Shown here: piece by piece, positions 26,074 to 33,572 of the stretch | How positions within the stretch are numbered: the stretch's first letter is position 1 | Layout: each line of letters begins with the position of its first letter | DNA from: Bacteroidia bacterium | GTDB taxonomy: Bacteria; Bacteroidota; Bacteroidia; Cytophagales; Cyclobacteriaceae | Length of the DNA: 38,480 nt | Assembly (NCBI GenBank): GCA_030430675.1 | Contig: JAUIKU010000018.1 | Span: 1 to 38,480 of the forward strand | Direction of reading: 5' to 3' | The notes under the pieces: generated by a model | Database searches by the model: none | What the model was told of the DNA's origin: nothing | Seen by the model: the letters and a program-made list of their open reading frames with translations, nothing else | Position numbers and translations under genes: made by a program

Positions 26074-27045
26074 TTAATTCGCTCTGGCTTTGCGCCTGGC
26101 CTCCCGGGCTTCCAGGAACGCATCCAATTCATCCCTGGACATGGGAAGGTCATCGTAGTCATCAAGCCATTTCTGAAAATCCTGCTCAAATACTTCCTTA
26201 TCAACCACGAATGCTTCGTTCACATATTCGTACTTGTTGGTTTCCATACAAAAGCGGTTGAATTCATCGCGCAGTGCCGTATATTCTCCACCTATTACCA
26301 CATCCTGTACCAGGTGCGGGGGGATAAAGGCCACTCCGGTTTTTTTGGCCAGCACTACATCGCCGGGCAATACCGTTACCCGTCCGATCCGGATGGGACC
26401 ATTGACGTTAGCTATCATCATCTGTTTGATGGCAGAAGGGTCCGAACCCCTGATCCAGCCATTGAAGCCTTCAATTTGAGACAATCCTTCCACATCCCTC
26501 ACGCTACCATTAAAAATCACTCCTCTTTTGCCCGCCTTGTAGATGGCGTTGCCCAGGTTGTCACCAATCAGGGTACCCTCCACCATTTTTCCATAAGCAT
26601 CGGCCACATATACATCGCCATCCAGCAATTTGATAATGGGGGCGTAATTGGTAACCGGTGTTTTGGTGCCCTCTTTTTCAGCCTGTTGCTGAACGTAATT
26701 GTTGAAGTCTTCCCTCAAGGGCATAAACTGGGCAGTTACCACCCGACCGGTCATTACCTGGTCGGGATGCAGGATTTCCCACCCGTTTTGGTAGGTGCTG
26801 GCAAAATTCTCAAATTGTAGATGGTACCCCCTGAACCGCAGGCTGGACCACACTTCCTCCATGGTCAGCGCTTTCAATCGTTCCAGCAATTCGTCGGATA
26901 CCTTTGGCCTGCCGTCAGGTGTGCGTTCGCCTTCCCACTCCGAGGTCAGTTCACGGATATTTTCGGCGGGCCAGACCACGTTCTGGGAGTAAGACAGGGA
27001 GCTGGTCACTATTAAAAGTGCCAGCAGTATGTTTAGCTTTTTCAT
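26074..27045 (-). CDS. Exported RraA-like protein (HMG/CHA aldolase superfamily)
   Basis: A 323-residue protein; the ATG at 27045 starts a signal peptide (MKKLNILLALLIVTSSLSYS) and is preferred to the start at 27078. The core has the RraA/aldolase signature: ADAYGKMVEGTLIGDNLGNA followed by KRGVIFNGSVRDVEGL, including the Arg-Asp pair that in the aldolases binds substrate and divalent metal. RraA proteins in other bacteria are cytoplasmic RNase E inhibitors or aldolases of about 160-230 residues; this one is longer at both ends and apparently periplasmic, so an RNase-inhibitor role is unlikely. A highly charged C-terminus (EAREARRKARAN) ends it. It may be a periplasmic aldolase or decarboxylase. 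Confidence 0.82.
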   Translation of the reverse strand: MKKLNILLALLIVTSSLSYSQNVVWPAENIRELTSEWEGERTPDGRPKVSDELLERLKALTMEEVWSSLRFRGYHLQFENFASTYQNGWEILHPDQVMTGRVVTAQFMPLREDFNNYVQQQAEKEGTKTPVTNYAPIIKLLDGDVYVADAYGKMVEGTLIGDNLGNAIYKAGKRGVIFNGSVRDVEGLSQIEGFNGWIRGSDPSAIKQMMIANVNGPIRIGRVTVLPGDVVLAKKTGVAFIPPHLVQDVVIGGEYTALRDEFNRFCMETNKYEYVNEAFVVDKEVFEQDFQKWLDDYDDLPMSRDELDAFLEAREARRKARAN

Positions 27046-27149
27046 TTGGTTTAGTCTTTCTGTTAATCGTGCTATCAATGGTAAGACGCAGATATAGCAT
27101 TAATCCCGTAATGGAGTGGTGGAAATTTATAGTTCGTGCCGTCCTACAT

Positions 27150-27186
27150 AAAAAAAGCTCCGGCGTCAAAACGTCGAAGCTTTTTT
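27150..27186 (-). terminator. Intrinsic terminator, strong hairpin with A and T tracts on both sides
   Basis: A stem of 16 paired positions, with one mismatch and one G-T pair, around a CAAA loop: left arm from AAAAAAGCTCCGGCGT, right arm ACGTCGAAGCTTTTTT. It lies 15 bases after the stop of the minus-strand acidic-loop protein gene, giving that transcript a U tract. The symmetry allows it to work in both directions. It separates that gene from the RraA-like gene. Confidence 0.85.
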
Positions 27187-27201
27187 CAATCGGGCTTAAG
27201 C

Positions 27202-27864
27202 CTAGAAGTTCCAGTTCACTCCGAACTCCACTTTTAACCCGCCTGAAGAAGTTGAGCTAATGGCGTCGCTGGGAATATCATGAAATACATCGCTAAAGCG
27301 AACCCCCAGGTAAACCCCAAGTAAGTCGAGTATGGATTGAGAATAACCAATCATGGCGCTTATGGCCGGAGCATCCGCCACAAAAGAATAACCGGCGGTG
27401 GCTTCAACGAACAATGGAATGTTGTCAAACAGATTCAGGGTAACGGTGGCGGCCAGATTATCAAAGTCATCACTCTCACATTCGGGACCTTCCTCTTCAT
27501 CTTCTTCCTCATCTTCATCTTCATCATCGGTATAGAATGAAATGAAATTTCCTTCCTGGTCAATATAGCCGCAATTGCAATTTCCCAGAGTTCCCATGGC
27601 GCTTATTCCAATTCTAACCCGCTCATTAAGTTTTAGAGCAGCTCCCAACTCTCCCAGGGAAAATGAATTGGAAACATTCTCAGGGGCGTACTCAGATTGG
27701 TTTAGATCAATAGAGGGACTTCCTAAAGAACCAACGAACGAAAGGCGATCGATCAGTTTTACCGCTTGGTCTAGATCCAAGGTGTTTTCCGCAGATGCGG
27801 ATTCCTGTGCACTGGCAGTCAATGACATCAAAGCCATCAATACGATTGTAATGGTAGATTTCAT
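27202..27864 (-). CDS. Small outer-membrane-like protein with an acidic loop
   Basis: A 220-residue protein with a signal peptide (cleavage near SASA-Q, residue 19). The mature part has Gly-rich alternating strands and ends in KVEFGVNWNF, with a C-terminal Phe, which fits a small beta-barrel. Residues 113-125 are thirteen consecutive Asp or Glu residues, flanked by C96, C98 and C129. The acidic run is encoded by a GAA/GAT-rich stretch near 27495-27533 that could vary in length by slippage. I recognise no specific family; an acidic loop suggests binding of calcium or another cation at the cell surface. It is a single gene with its own terminator. Confidence 0.65.
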   Translation of the reverse strand: MKSTITIVLMALMSLTASAQESASAENTLDLDQAVKLIDRLSFVGSLGSPSIDLNQSEYAPENVSNSFSLGELGAALKLNERVRIGISAMGTLGNCNCGYIDQEGNFISFYTDDEDEDEEEDEEEGPECESDDFDNLAATVTLNLFDNIPLFVEATAGYSFVADAPAISAMIGYSQSILDLLGVYLGVRFSDVFHDIPSDAISSTSSGGLKVEFGVNWNF

Positions 27865-27945
27865 GGTGTTTGCGGTTGATTGATAAATAGTTTATACCAG
27901 CCGAAACGCCTGATCTTTCCCGGGGGTTGGTTGAACCGTTAGTGT

Positions 27946-29706
27946 TTATTTCGCCTGACCCGCATCAACCTGTACTACTTCACTGGGTTCATAGCCTATC
28001 CGGTGGGCCTGGACAACTATATCACCGGTGGCGGGGGCTTTGATGTCTTGAGTATAAACCGACCAGGCCGGTGGTTCGGAGCCATCGTTATTTACGAATT
28101 TATAGCCGATGGATGCGCCTTCCGTGTCACAGGAGATGTTTAATTTTCCATCGGCAATACTTATTTCGGGATTGGCGGTAACGGGCTTTTGATCACTTCC
28201 CTGCCAAAGCTGGTTCACCAATTCTGCTTCCGGCAGGTTGGGCTGATCACCGATATCCGTCAGCCAGCGGTCCATTTCATGGCGAAGCTCCTGAAGTACT
28301 TCCTGATAGGCGGGATCGCCTGCCAGGTTGTGAAGTTCGTGAGGATCACTAACACAATCAAACAGTTCTTCCTGGTCCTTGCTTTCACGGAACCACTGAA
28401 GCTGGTACTGGTCCAGCTCACCGCTGTCTCTCATACGCAGTAATTCCTGCATGGTGGGAATGCGTTCTCGGTAGACCACCGGAAGGTAATACGCCTGTTC
28501 CGGCCGGTAGTTTCTGATATATTTGAATTTTTGGCCTCTGACTGCTCTTATGGCATCGGTAAACCCGTCGAAACGGTCAGCGGCAGCATGGATATATTTG
28601 CGCGGCTGATCCGACTGGTATGCCCCCAGGAAAGCCTGGCCCTGCAGGTAGTCCGGGGGGGAGATTCCCGCCAGTGAAAATACCGTAGGGGCAAAGTCTA
28701 TAAAGCTGAGCAACTGGTTATCCCTGGAACCGGCCTTTTGTCGATTGGGAAACCTGATGATCATGGGGGTATTCAACCCCGAATCATATATCAGTCTTTT
28801 TTGACGCGGCAAGGGTCCCCCATGGTCACCATAAAAGAATATTATGGTCTGCTCCAGTAGACCATCCGCCTCCAGTTGGTCCAGTACCGCACCCAACTGG
28901 CGGTCCATTTCGGCGATGTTGTTATACATTTTCCACATATCGCGCCGAACCGGTTCGGTATCCGGCAGATAGGGAGGGATGGGGAAATCCAGATCTTTTG
29001 CAACATGTACCGGTGTTTCTTCTTCGGTGGTACGGGTACCCCATTGCGCTGATTTAAAGGTGGTATCTCCGGCGTGGTAGTGTCTCATTTCATTGTGCCT
29101 GAAACCATAGGGCTCAAACAATCCGGATTCATGGGTGGTGGTAAAGTTGAATATGGCGAAGAATGGCTGGTCAGGAGCGCGGTTGCGCCAGTGCGCAAAA
29201 TTACTGCTTTCATCCCAGGCGGTTACCGGATCCTGAAACTGGTAGTCCTTCTTCGAGTTGTTGGTACAGTAGTAGCCGTTGATACGCAGGATTTCACTCA
29301 TCATCCGAGCCTGAGGTGGCGGTACCGCTTCATATGAAGGCAGGCCGGTCACCTCGGTATAGGAGGTGGTTCTCATATGATTGGCTCCGATACCTGAAGG
29401 ATACATACCGGTGGCAATGGCGGCCCTGCTGGGAGCACAAACCCCCGAAGGTGAATACAGGTTGGGATAAACCACTCCTTCGGCCGCCAGCCGGCTCAGG
29501 TTGGGGGTTTGGATGGTGGAATCCCCAAACATTGGCAGCCAGGGTCCCAGGTCTTCAGTGACCAGCCACAGGATATTAGGATGGGCGGGAAGTTCCAGTT
29601 CATCCGATGATGGATCTGTATGTTGAGGCTGTTCCGTTTGACAACAGGCCAGAAAAATGCAAAGAAGTACGGTGTAGGATTTACGGAGCGTGATCGGTTC
29701 AGTCAT
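27946..29706 (-). CDS. Type I (formylglycine) sulfatase lipoprotein
   Basis: A 586-residue protein. The start at 29706 gives a signal peptide with a lipobox (IFLACC, Cys21 or Cys22), while the longer frame from 29766 would add 20 residues ahead of it. The sulfatase signature is GVCAPSRAAIATG with C90-x-P-S-R94, whose Cys is converted to formylglycine by a separate maturase not seen here. The N-terminal metal site reads TEDLG instead of the common DDLG, and FFYGDHGGP provides the later metal-binding Asp-His. The C-terminal 80 residues form a beta-sandwich (ISIADGKLNISCDTEGASIGYKF). It probably removes sulfate esters from algal or animal polysaccharides. No polysaccharide-utilisation (SusCD) pair is present beside it. 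Confidence 0.9.
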   Translation of the reverse strand: MTEPITLRKSYTVLLCIFLACCQTEQPQHTDPSSDELELPAHPNILWLVTEDLGPWLPMFGDSTIQTPNLSRLAAEGVVYPNLYSPSGVCAPSRAAIATGMYPSGIGANHMRTTSYTEVTGLPSYEAVPPPQARMMSEILRINGYYCTNNSKKDYQFQDPVTAWDESSNFAHWRNRAPDQPFFAIFNFTTTHESGLFEPYGFRHNEMRHYHAGDTTFKSAQWGTRTTEEETPVHVAKDLDFPIPPYLPDTEPVRRDMWKMYNNIAEMDRQLGAVLDQLEADGLLEQTIIFFYGDHGGPLPRQKRLIYDSGLNTPMIIRFPNRQKAGSRDNQLLSFIDFAPTVFSLAGISPPDYLQGQAFLGAYQSDQPRKYIHAAADRFDGFTDAIRAVRGQKFKYIRNYRPEQAYYLPVVYRERIPTMQELLRMRDSGELDQYQLQWFRESKDQEELFDCVSDPHELHNLAGDPAYQEVLQELRHEMDRWLTDIGDQPNLPEAELVNQLWQGSDQKPVTANPEISIADGKLNISCDTEGASIGYKFVNNDGSEPPAWSVYTQDIKAPATGDIVVQAHRIGYEPSEVVQVDAGQAK

Positions 29707-29725
29707 TTCGGTTGGTTCGTTGGTT

Positions 29726-29741
29726 TTCCAAATATTTGGAA
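29726..29741. promoter_or_regulatory. Perfect 16-bp palindrome upstream of the sulfatase gene
   Basis: TTCCAAATATTTGGAA is a perfect inverted repeat centred 27-28 bases before the sulfatase start and about 128 bases before the divergent DUF3095 start. The position fits an operator that would block or adjust sulfatase transcription. The binding protein is unknown. Confidence 0.45.
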
Positions 29742-29848
29742 TGCCGGTTTTCCTGCAAAATGGCAAAGAAACCCCTACTTAGCAAATGTTTTAACTGCGG
29801 GAAAATTTATAAAATATGGCGAATTGAAAGCTGAAAAGCCATAAATTC

Positions 29849-29854
29849 AGGAGG
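29849..29854 (+). promoter_or_regulatory. Strong Shine-Dalgarno site for the DUF3095 gene
   Basis: AGGAGG lies 7 bases before the ATG at 29862 and 4 before the ATG at 29859, which favours the later start. Such a perfect site stands out, since the other genes of the window have weak or no Shine-Dalgarno sequences. Confidence 0.7.
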
Positions 29855-29861
29855 ATTGATG

Positions 29862-31016
29862 ATGAGTAACCAAAGTTCAGCACATTTTTACTCAGACCTT
29901 CCGGCATACGATGTGCCGGTAAATGCCTTATTCAGTGACCTGTCCCGCTTTTCACCAGTACCGGACGATTGGTTTATGGTGGTGACCGATGTGAAAAATT
30001 CTACCGGTGCCATTAAAAGGGGATTACACCAGGAGGTAAACTTGATAGCCACCGGTGGTATCATTACCGCGCTGAACCTGGCACGCAAGCATAAGTTGAC
30101 CATTCCTTTTTTCTTTGGAGGGGATGGCGCCAGTCTGCTGGTACCTCCGGAAATGATAGTGGAATTGATGAAGGCATTGGCCGAGCACCGCCAAAATACC
30201 AACAGGAATTTTGGGTTGGTTCTGAGGGTAGGTCATTTCCCGGTTGCCAATGCAAACGGCGGACGTGTGCCACTTATGATTTCCAAAGTAGTGAGATCAA
30301 GGGAATATCACACCCCTGTGATCATTGGTGATGCACTTCACCTGGCAGAAAAGCAGCTTAAATTAGCCGATGTCCAAGACGATTTCATATCCCCAGAACA
30401 GGAGGGAGTGTTGGATCTTTCCGGAATGGAATGTCGCTGGGATGCTGTAGCGCCGCCGAAACCCGGGTATGAAGTACTGTGCCTGCTGGTGGTAGCCTGT
30501 GACCAGGAGCAACAGCCTGTTGTTTATCAAAAGGTATTGGACAAGGTAGATGAGATTTATGGGATGCTGCCACAGCGAAATCCCATATCCGTTCAAAAGC
30601 TACAGTTGAAAGCAAGTTTTGATCGTATCAGGACAGAGACTATAGTAAAACTAGGCCGGGTAGTACCGGGACCATTACTGCGCAATTGGCTCACCACCCT
30701 TCTGGGGCACTGGTATATAAACTACAATAAAACCGGCAGGCGCTATGCAAGGCAATTGGTAGAATTATCAGACACCCTGGTGTTGGACGGCAAGATCAAC
30801 ACCGTTATATCAGGTACGGCTGATCAGAGGAACCGGTTGCTGGCGTTTTTACGGGAAATGGAATCGAATCAGGAGATAACTTATGGCTGGTACGCCAGCA
30901 ATGAAAGCATAGTGTCCTGTTATGTTCGGGAACGTCAGGATCAGCATATTCATTTTGTTGACGGCGCTCAAGGGGGTTATACCAGGGCAGCGGGGATGCT
31001 TAAATCTAAGATCTAA
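29862..31016 (+). CDS. DUF3095 family protein, class III nucleotide-cyclase-like
   Basis: A 384-residue cytoplasmic protein (no signal peptide) of the DUF3095 family. The N-terminal half has two motifs with the layout of class III nucleotide cyclase metal sites: VVTDVKNSTGAIKRG and, about 50 residues later, FFFGGDGASLLVP, each carrying an Asp that could bind the catalytic metals. The C-terminal part, with GKINTVISGTADQR and ITYGWYASNESIVSC, is a separate domain. The product is not known. The start was chosen from the AGGAGG spacing. It is divergent from the sulfatase and convergent with the sugar-acid operon, its stop lying in a small hairpin. Confidence 0.8.
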   Translation: MSNQSSAHFYSDLPAYDVPVNALFSDLSRFSPVPDDWFMVVTDVKNSTGAIKRGLHQEVNLIATGGIITALNLARKHKLTIPFFFGGDGASLLVPPEMIVELMKALAEHRQNTNRNFGLVLRVGHFPVANANGGRVPLMISKVVRSREYHTPVIIGDALHLAEKQLKLADVQDDFISPEQEGVLDLSGMECRWDAVAPPKPGYEVLCLLVVACDQEQQPVVYQKVLDKVDEIYGMLPQRNPISVQKLQLKASFDRIRTETIVKLGRVVPGPLLRNWLTTLLGHWYINYNKTGRRYARQLVELSDTLVLDGKINTVISGTADQRNRLLAFLREMESNQEITYGWYASNESIVSCYVRERQDQHIHFVDGAQGGYTRAAGMLKSKI

Positions 31017-31027
31017 GACCTTAGATC
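31010..31027. terminator. Inverted repeat containing both convergent stop codons
   Basis: GATCTAA, a GACC loop and TTAGATC form a perfect 7-bp stem. The TAA at 31014-31016 ends the DUF3095 gene and the complement of TTA at 31021-31023 ends the Gfo/Idh gene, so each stop lies in one arm of the stem. There is no T tract, so action as an intrinsic terminator is doubtful. Confidence 0.4.
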
Positions 31028-32052
31028 CTAACCGCTTGTTTAAGCTTAGCACTTTCATATATGGCCTCCTGTATCTGTAGGTTTTGCAAATATTTGCTGC
31101 CGGTGGTTTCACAGGGGGTATGTTTCAACAGGCTTTCGATAAGGTGTTTTTGAGTGAAGTAAACACAATCGGCCCCAAAGCCCCGGTGGTGGTGCTGGTA
31201 ATGCACTTCTTCCTCCAGTTGGCCCAGGGGTTGTAATGTCAGGCGACCATCCTGGTACAAACGGATGCTGCCCTGATTACCCTCAAGCAGCATGGTGCCA
31301 AAGGTATACCGGGGATTTTCGGAGTCACTTTCATTGTATCGGTTGGCGTCCCAAATGGCCCTGGCGCCATTGGCCATTTTAAACCAGACCAAGGCACAGT
31401 CCTCACCGGTGATTGCTCCATTCAATTTCCTCAGGTCTGCAAATACGCAGTCCACCTCACCTAATAGATACCTGAAGGTATCGATGAAGTGAATACCCGT
31501 TTCGAAGATCAGCAATTTGGGCATGGTGCGGAAATAGGGTTGTCTTTGCAGGTAGGCATCCGGCTGCCAGCCGTCGCCCGTTCTGGTTCGCAGGTAGAGC
31601 GAATGTATTTGGTCTCCTATGGCACCCTGCTCGATCAATTGCCGGATCTTTCGGTACCAGGGTTGAAACCGGAAGTTCTCATGAACCATAAAGGGCAGGT
31701 TGTCAGGCATACTTTTAACCAACTCCACCGCTTCCTGGTAAGTTGGTGCCAGCGGCTTTTGACAAATGATTGCCACCCCTTTTTCTGCCGCCATTTTACA
31801 CAGCTCCATGTGCGTGGCAGGGGGGGTTATGATGTCGATCAGGTCCAGTGCTTCATTATCCAGCAGTTGTTCCATGGAACCATACACCGTTGTTACGCCA
31901 TTTGCCTGGGCCATCGCCTGGGCTTTTTGTTCATCCCGGTCACAGATGGCCACTAAATTAACTTCCGGGATCCGGGTCCAGGCTTCCACATGGAATTGTG
32001 AGAAGTATCCCGCTCCCACACAAGCCAGTTTTAAAGGAGCTCCATCTTTCAT
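31021..32052 (-). CDS. Gfo/Idh/MocA family NAD(P)-dependent oxidoreductase
   Basis: A 343-residue cytoplasmic protein. The N-terminal Rossmann fold begins KLACVGAGYFSQFHVEAW (glycine motif GAGYFS) and is followed by the family motif CQKPLAPTYQEA, whose Lys-Pro belongs to the catalytic region. The C-terminal half has MVHENFRFQPWYRKI and ETGIHFIDTFRYLLG, with the His-x3-Asp pattern expected for the catalytic residues. It is the last gene of the minus-strand operon and overlaps the preceding 81-residue ORF by 4 bases (ATGA). It probably oxidises a sugar, sugar acid or related polyol; the substrate cannot be read from the sequence. Confidence 0.9.
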   Translation of the reverse strand: MKDGAPLKLACVGAGYFSQFHVEAWTRIPEVNLVAICDRDEQKAQAMAQANGVTTVYGSMEQLLDNEALDLIDIITPPATHMELCKMAAEKGVAIICQKPLAPTYQEAVELVKSMPDNLPFMVHENFRFQPWYRKIRQLIEQGAIGDQIHSLYLRTRTGDGWQPDAYLQRQPYFRTMPKLLIFETGIHFIDTFRYLLGEVDCVFADLRKLNGAITGEDCALVWFKMANGARAIWDANRYNESDSENPRYTFGTMLLEGNQGSIRLYQDGRLTLQPLGQLEEEVHYQHHHRGFGADCVYFTQKHLIESLLKHTPCETTGSKYLQNLQIQEAIYESAKLKQAVRI

Positions 32053-32294
32053 GGTTGTTCAACGGTTATGACAGGTGATTCGGCCGGTCCGATGCCAGAA
32101 GGAACCTGGTACTTCTGACTGAGGATCCATTTGTCGAACTCAAATCCGTCTTCTCGCATGGAGAATGAAATCTTGTGAATACCGGCTGCGGGAATATCCA
32201 GGTAAATGAGCTGCTCTACAAAAGCAGGCACTTCTTTAAGATAATTATCACCTGACCAGCAGGATAAAAAAGCGTATAGCAGAAGGATAATCAT
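32049..32294 (-). CDS. 81-residue lipoprotein-like ORF resembling the end of a carbohydrate-binding domain
   Basis: It begins with a hydrophobic segment and a possible lipobox (MIILLLYAFLSC). The rest, GIHKISFSMREDGFEFDKW and VPSGIGPAESPV, resembles the last two strands of CBM-like domains found at the ends of secreted polysaccharide-degrading enzymes. Only about 70 residues would remain after processing, half of a normal domain, so it is either a genuine small lipoprotein or a fragment left by a deletion. The 4-base ATGA overlap with the downstream dehydrogenase and the 12-base gap after the MFS gene argue that it is translated. No function can be assigned. Confidence 0.55.
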   Translation of the reverse strand: MIILLLYAFLSCWSGDNYLKEVPAFVEQLIYLDIPAAGIHKISFSMREDGFEFDKWILSQKYQVPSGIGPAESPVITVEQP

Positions 32295-32306
32295 TTGAAT
32301 TCTGGT

Positions 32307-33572
32307 TTACTGTTCCATTGTGCCCAACCCCCGGTCTGCTTTGACCTGTAACCACAGCAGTATGGCCAGGGCATTCAACGCTGCAGCTACATAGAAAAAG
32401 TAATCCATGGAGCCCGTCCAGTCCGCAATGTAGGGAAATGCCAGGGCTGTTATAAAAGAGCCCAGGTTACCGGCCATGTTCATGGTACCGGACACGGTGC
32501 CGGAGTTCTTTTTGCCGATGTCCACACATAATGTCCATGATGGGGGAATGGTCATGTCGGCTCCGAAAATGGCGATGCTTAAACAGGCCACCGCCCCCAG
32601 AGGGGTGTCCATGAACAAACTGCCGATCAGTCCCGCTACCGCCAGGGTAAAACCCAATATGGCCGGCAATCTGCGGGACAGGTTCCAGTGGCCGTTTCGG
32701 AATATACGGTCGATCATATATCCCGAAACCCAGTTACCCAGGGCACCGGCAATAAATGGGGCAACCGCATACCAACCGGCTTCTAAAGCTTCCAGCTGGT
32801 ATTTGCTCTTCAAGTAGGGGAAAAGCCAGGTTAGAGCGAAAAAATTGGTGAAGTTGCTGCAAAAATATTGCCCCACCACCGACCAGATATTTTTCGACCT
32901 CACCATTATGGCCGCGCTGATTCCCGATCCTTTGCGGGTTTCTGCATGCTGCCGGTGTGTCAGGATATAGTCTTTTTCCTTACTGCTGAGCCAGGGATGC
33001 TTTTCAGGGGTGTCGCGGAAGAGAGACCACCATACAATGGCCCAGATCACTCCTACAATGCCCAGGATAAGAAAAGACTGACGCCAACCGTATTGATCGA
33101 TCATCCAGGCCACCAGGGGCAGGGCAAAAGCCGCTCCTATCCGGGAGCCTGAAAAGTTCAATCCGATCACAAAACCTCTTTCATTCAGTGGTATCCAGGA
33201 ATAGGTGGCCCTGGACATGCCGGGGAAAGCCCCGGCCTCGCCCATACCAAATAGAAATCTGACCACCAGCAGGCTTATGAAATTCCAGACAGCTCCGGTT
33301 AATGCGGTGAGTATCGACCAGAAAGTAACAATTCCTGACAGTATTTTCCTGGGCCCAAACCGGTCGGCAGACCAGCCGCTGGGTACCTGCATCAGGGCAT
33401 AACCCAGGGCAAATGAAGACAATACCCAACCCATGGCCTTGTCACTAAGGCCTAAAGCCCCTGCAATAGGATCCTTGGCCACTGAAATACAAATACGGTC
33501 TATATACAGTAACAGGGAAAGCAAGAACATACCGGCTGCCACCCAATAGCGTCCTTTGATCCGGCTACTCAT
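32307..33572 (-). CDS. MFS transporter, anion:cation symporter (hexuronate/sugar-acid type)
   Basis: A 421-residue inner-membrane protein with twelve predicted membrane segments. The first cytoplasmic loop carries GWSADRFGPRKIL, the MFS signature, preceded by GWVLSSFALGYALMQVPSG, typical of the ACS family (ExuT, GudP, TtuB, tartrate and hexuronate carriers). The segment FLFGMGEAGAFPGMSR also matches that family. It overlaps the kinase gene by 8 bases, so uptake and phosphorylation of the substrate are encoded together. The likely substrate is a monocarboxylic or dicarboxylic sugar acid. Confidence 0.9.
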   Translation of the reverse strand: MSSRIKGRYWVAAGMFLLSLLLYIDRICISVAKDPIAGALGLSDKAMGWVLSSFALGYALMQVPSGWSADRFGPRKILSGIVTFWSILTALTGAVWNFISLLVVRFLFGMGEAGAFPGMSRATYSWIPLNERGFVIGLNFSGSRIGAAFALPLVAWMIDQYGWRQSFLILGIVGVIWAIVWWSLFRDTPEKHPWLSSKEKDYILTHRQHAETRKGSGISAAIMVRSKNIWSVVGQYFCSNFTNFFALTWLFPYLKSKYQLEALEAGWYAVAPFIAGALGNWVSGYMIDRIFRNGHWNLSRRLPAILGFTLAVAGLIGSLFMDTPLGAVACLSIAIFGADMTIPPSWTLCVDIGKKNSGTVSGTMNMAGNLGSFITALAFPYIADWTGSMDYFFYVAAALNALAILLWLQVKADRGLGTMEQ

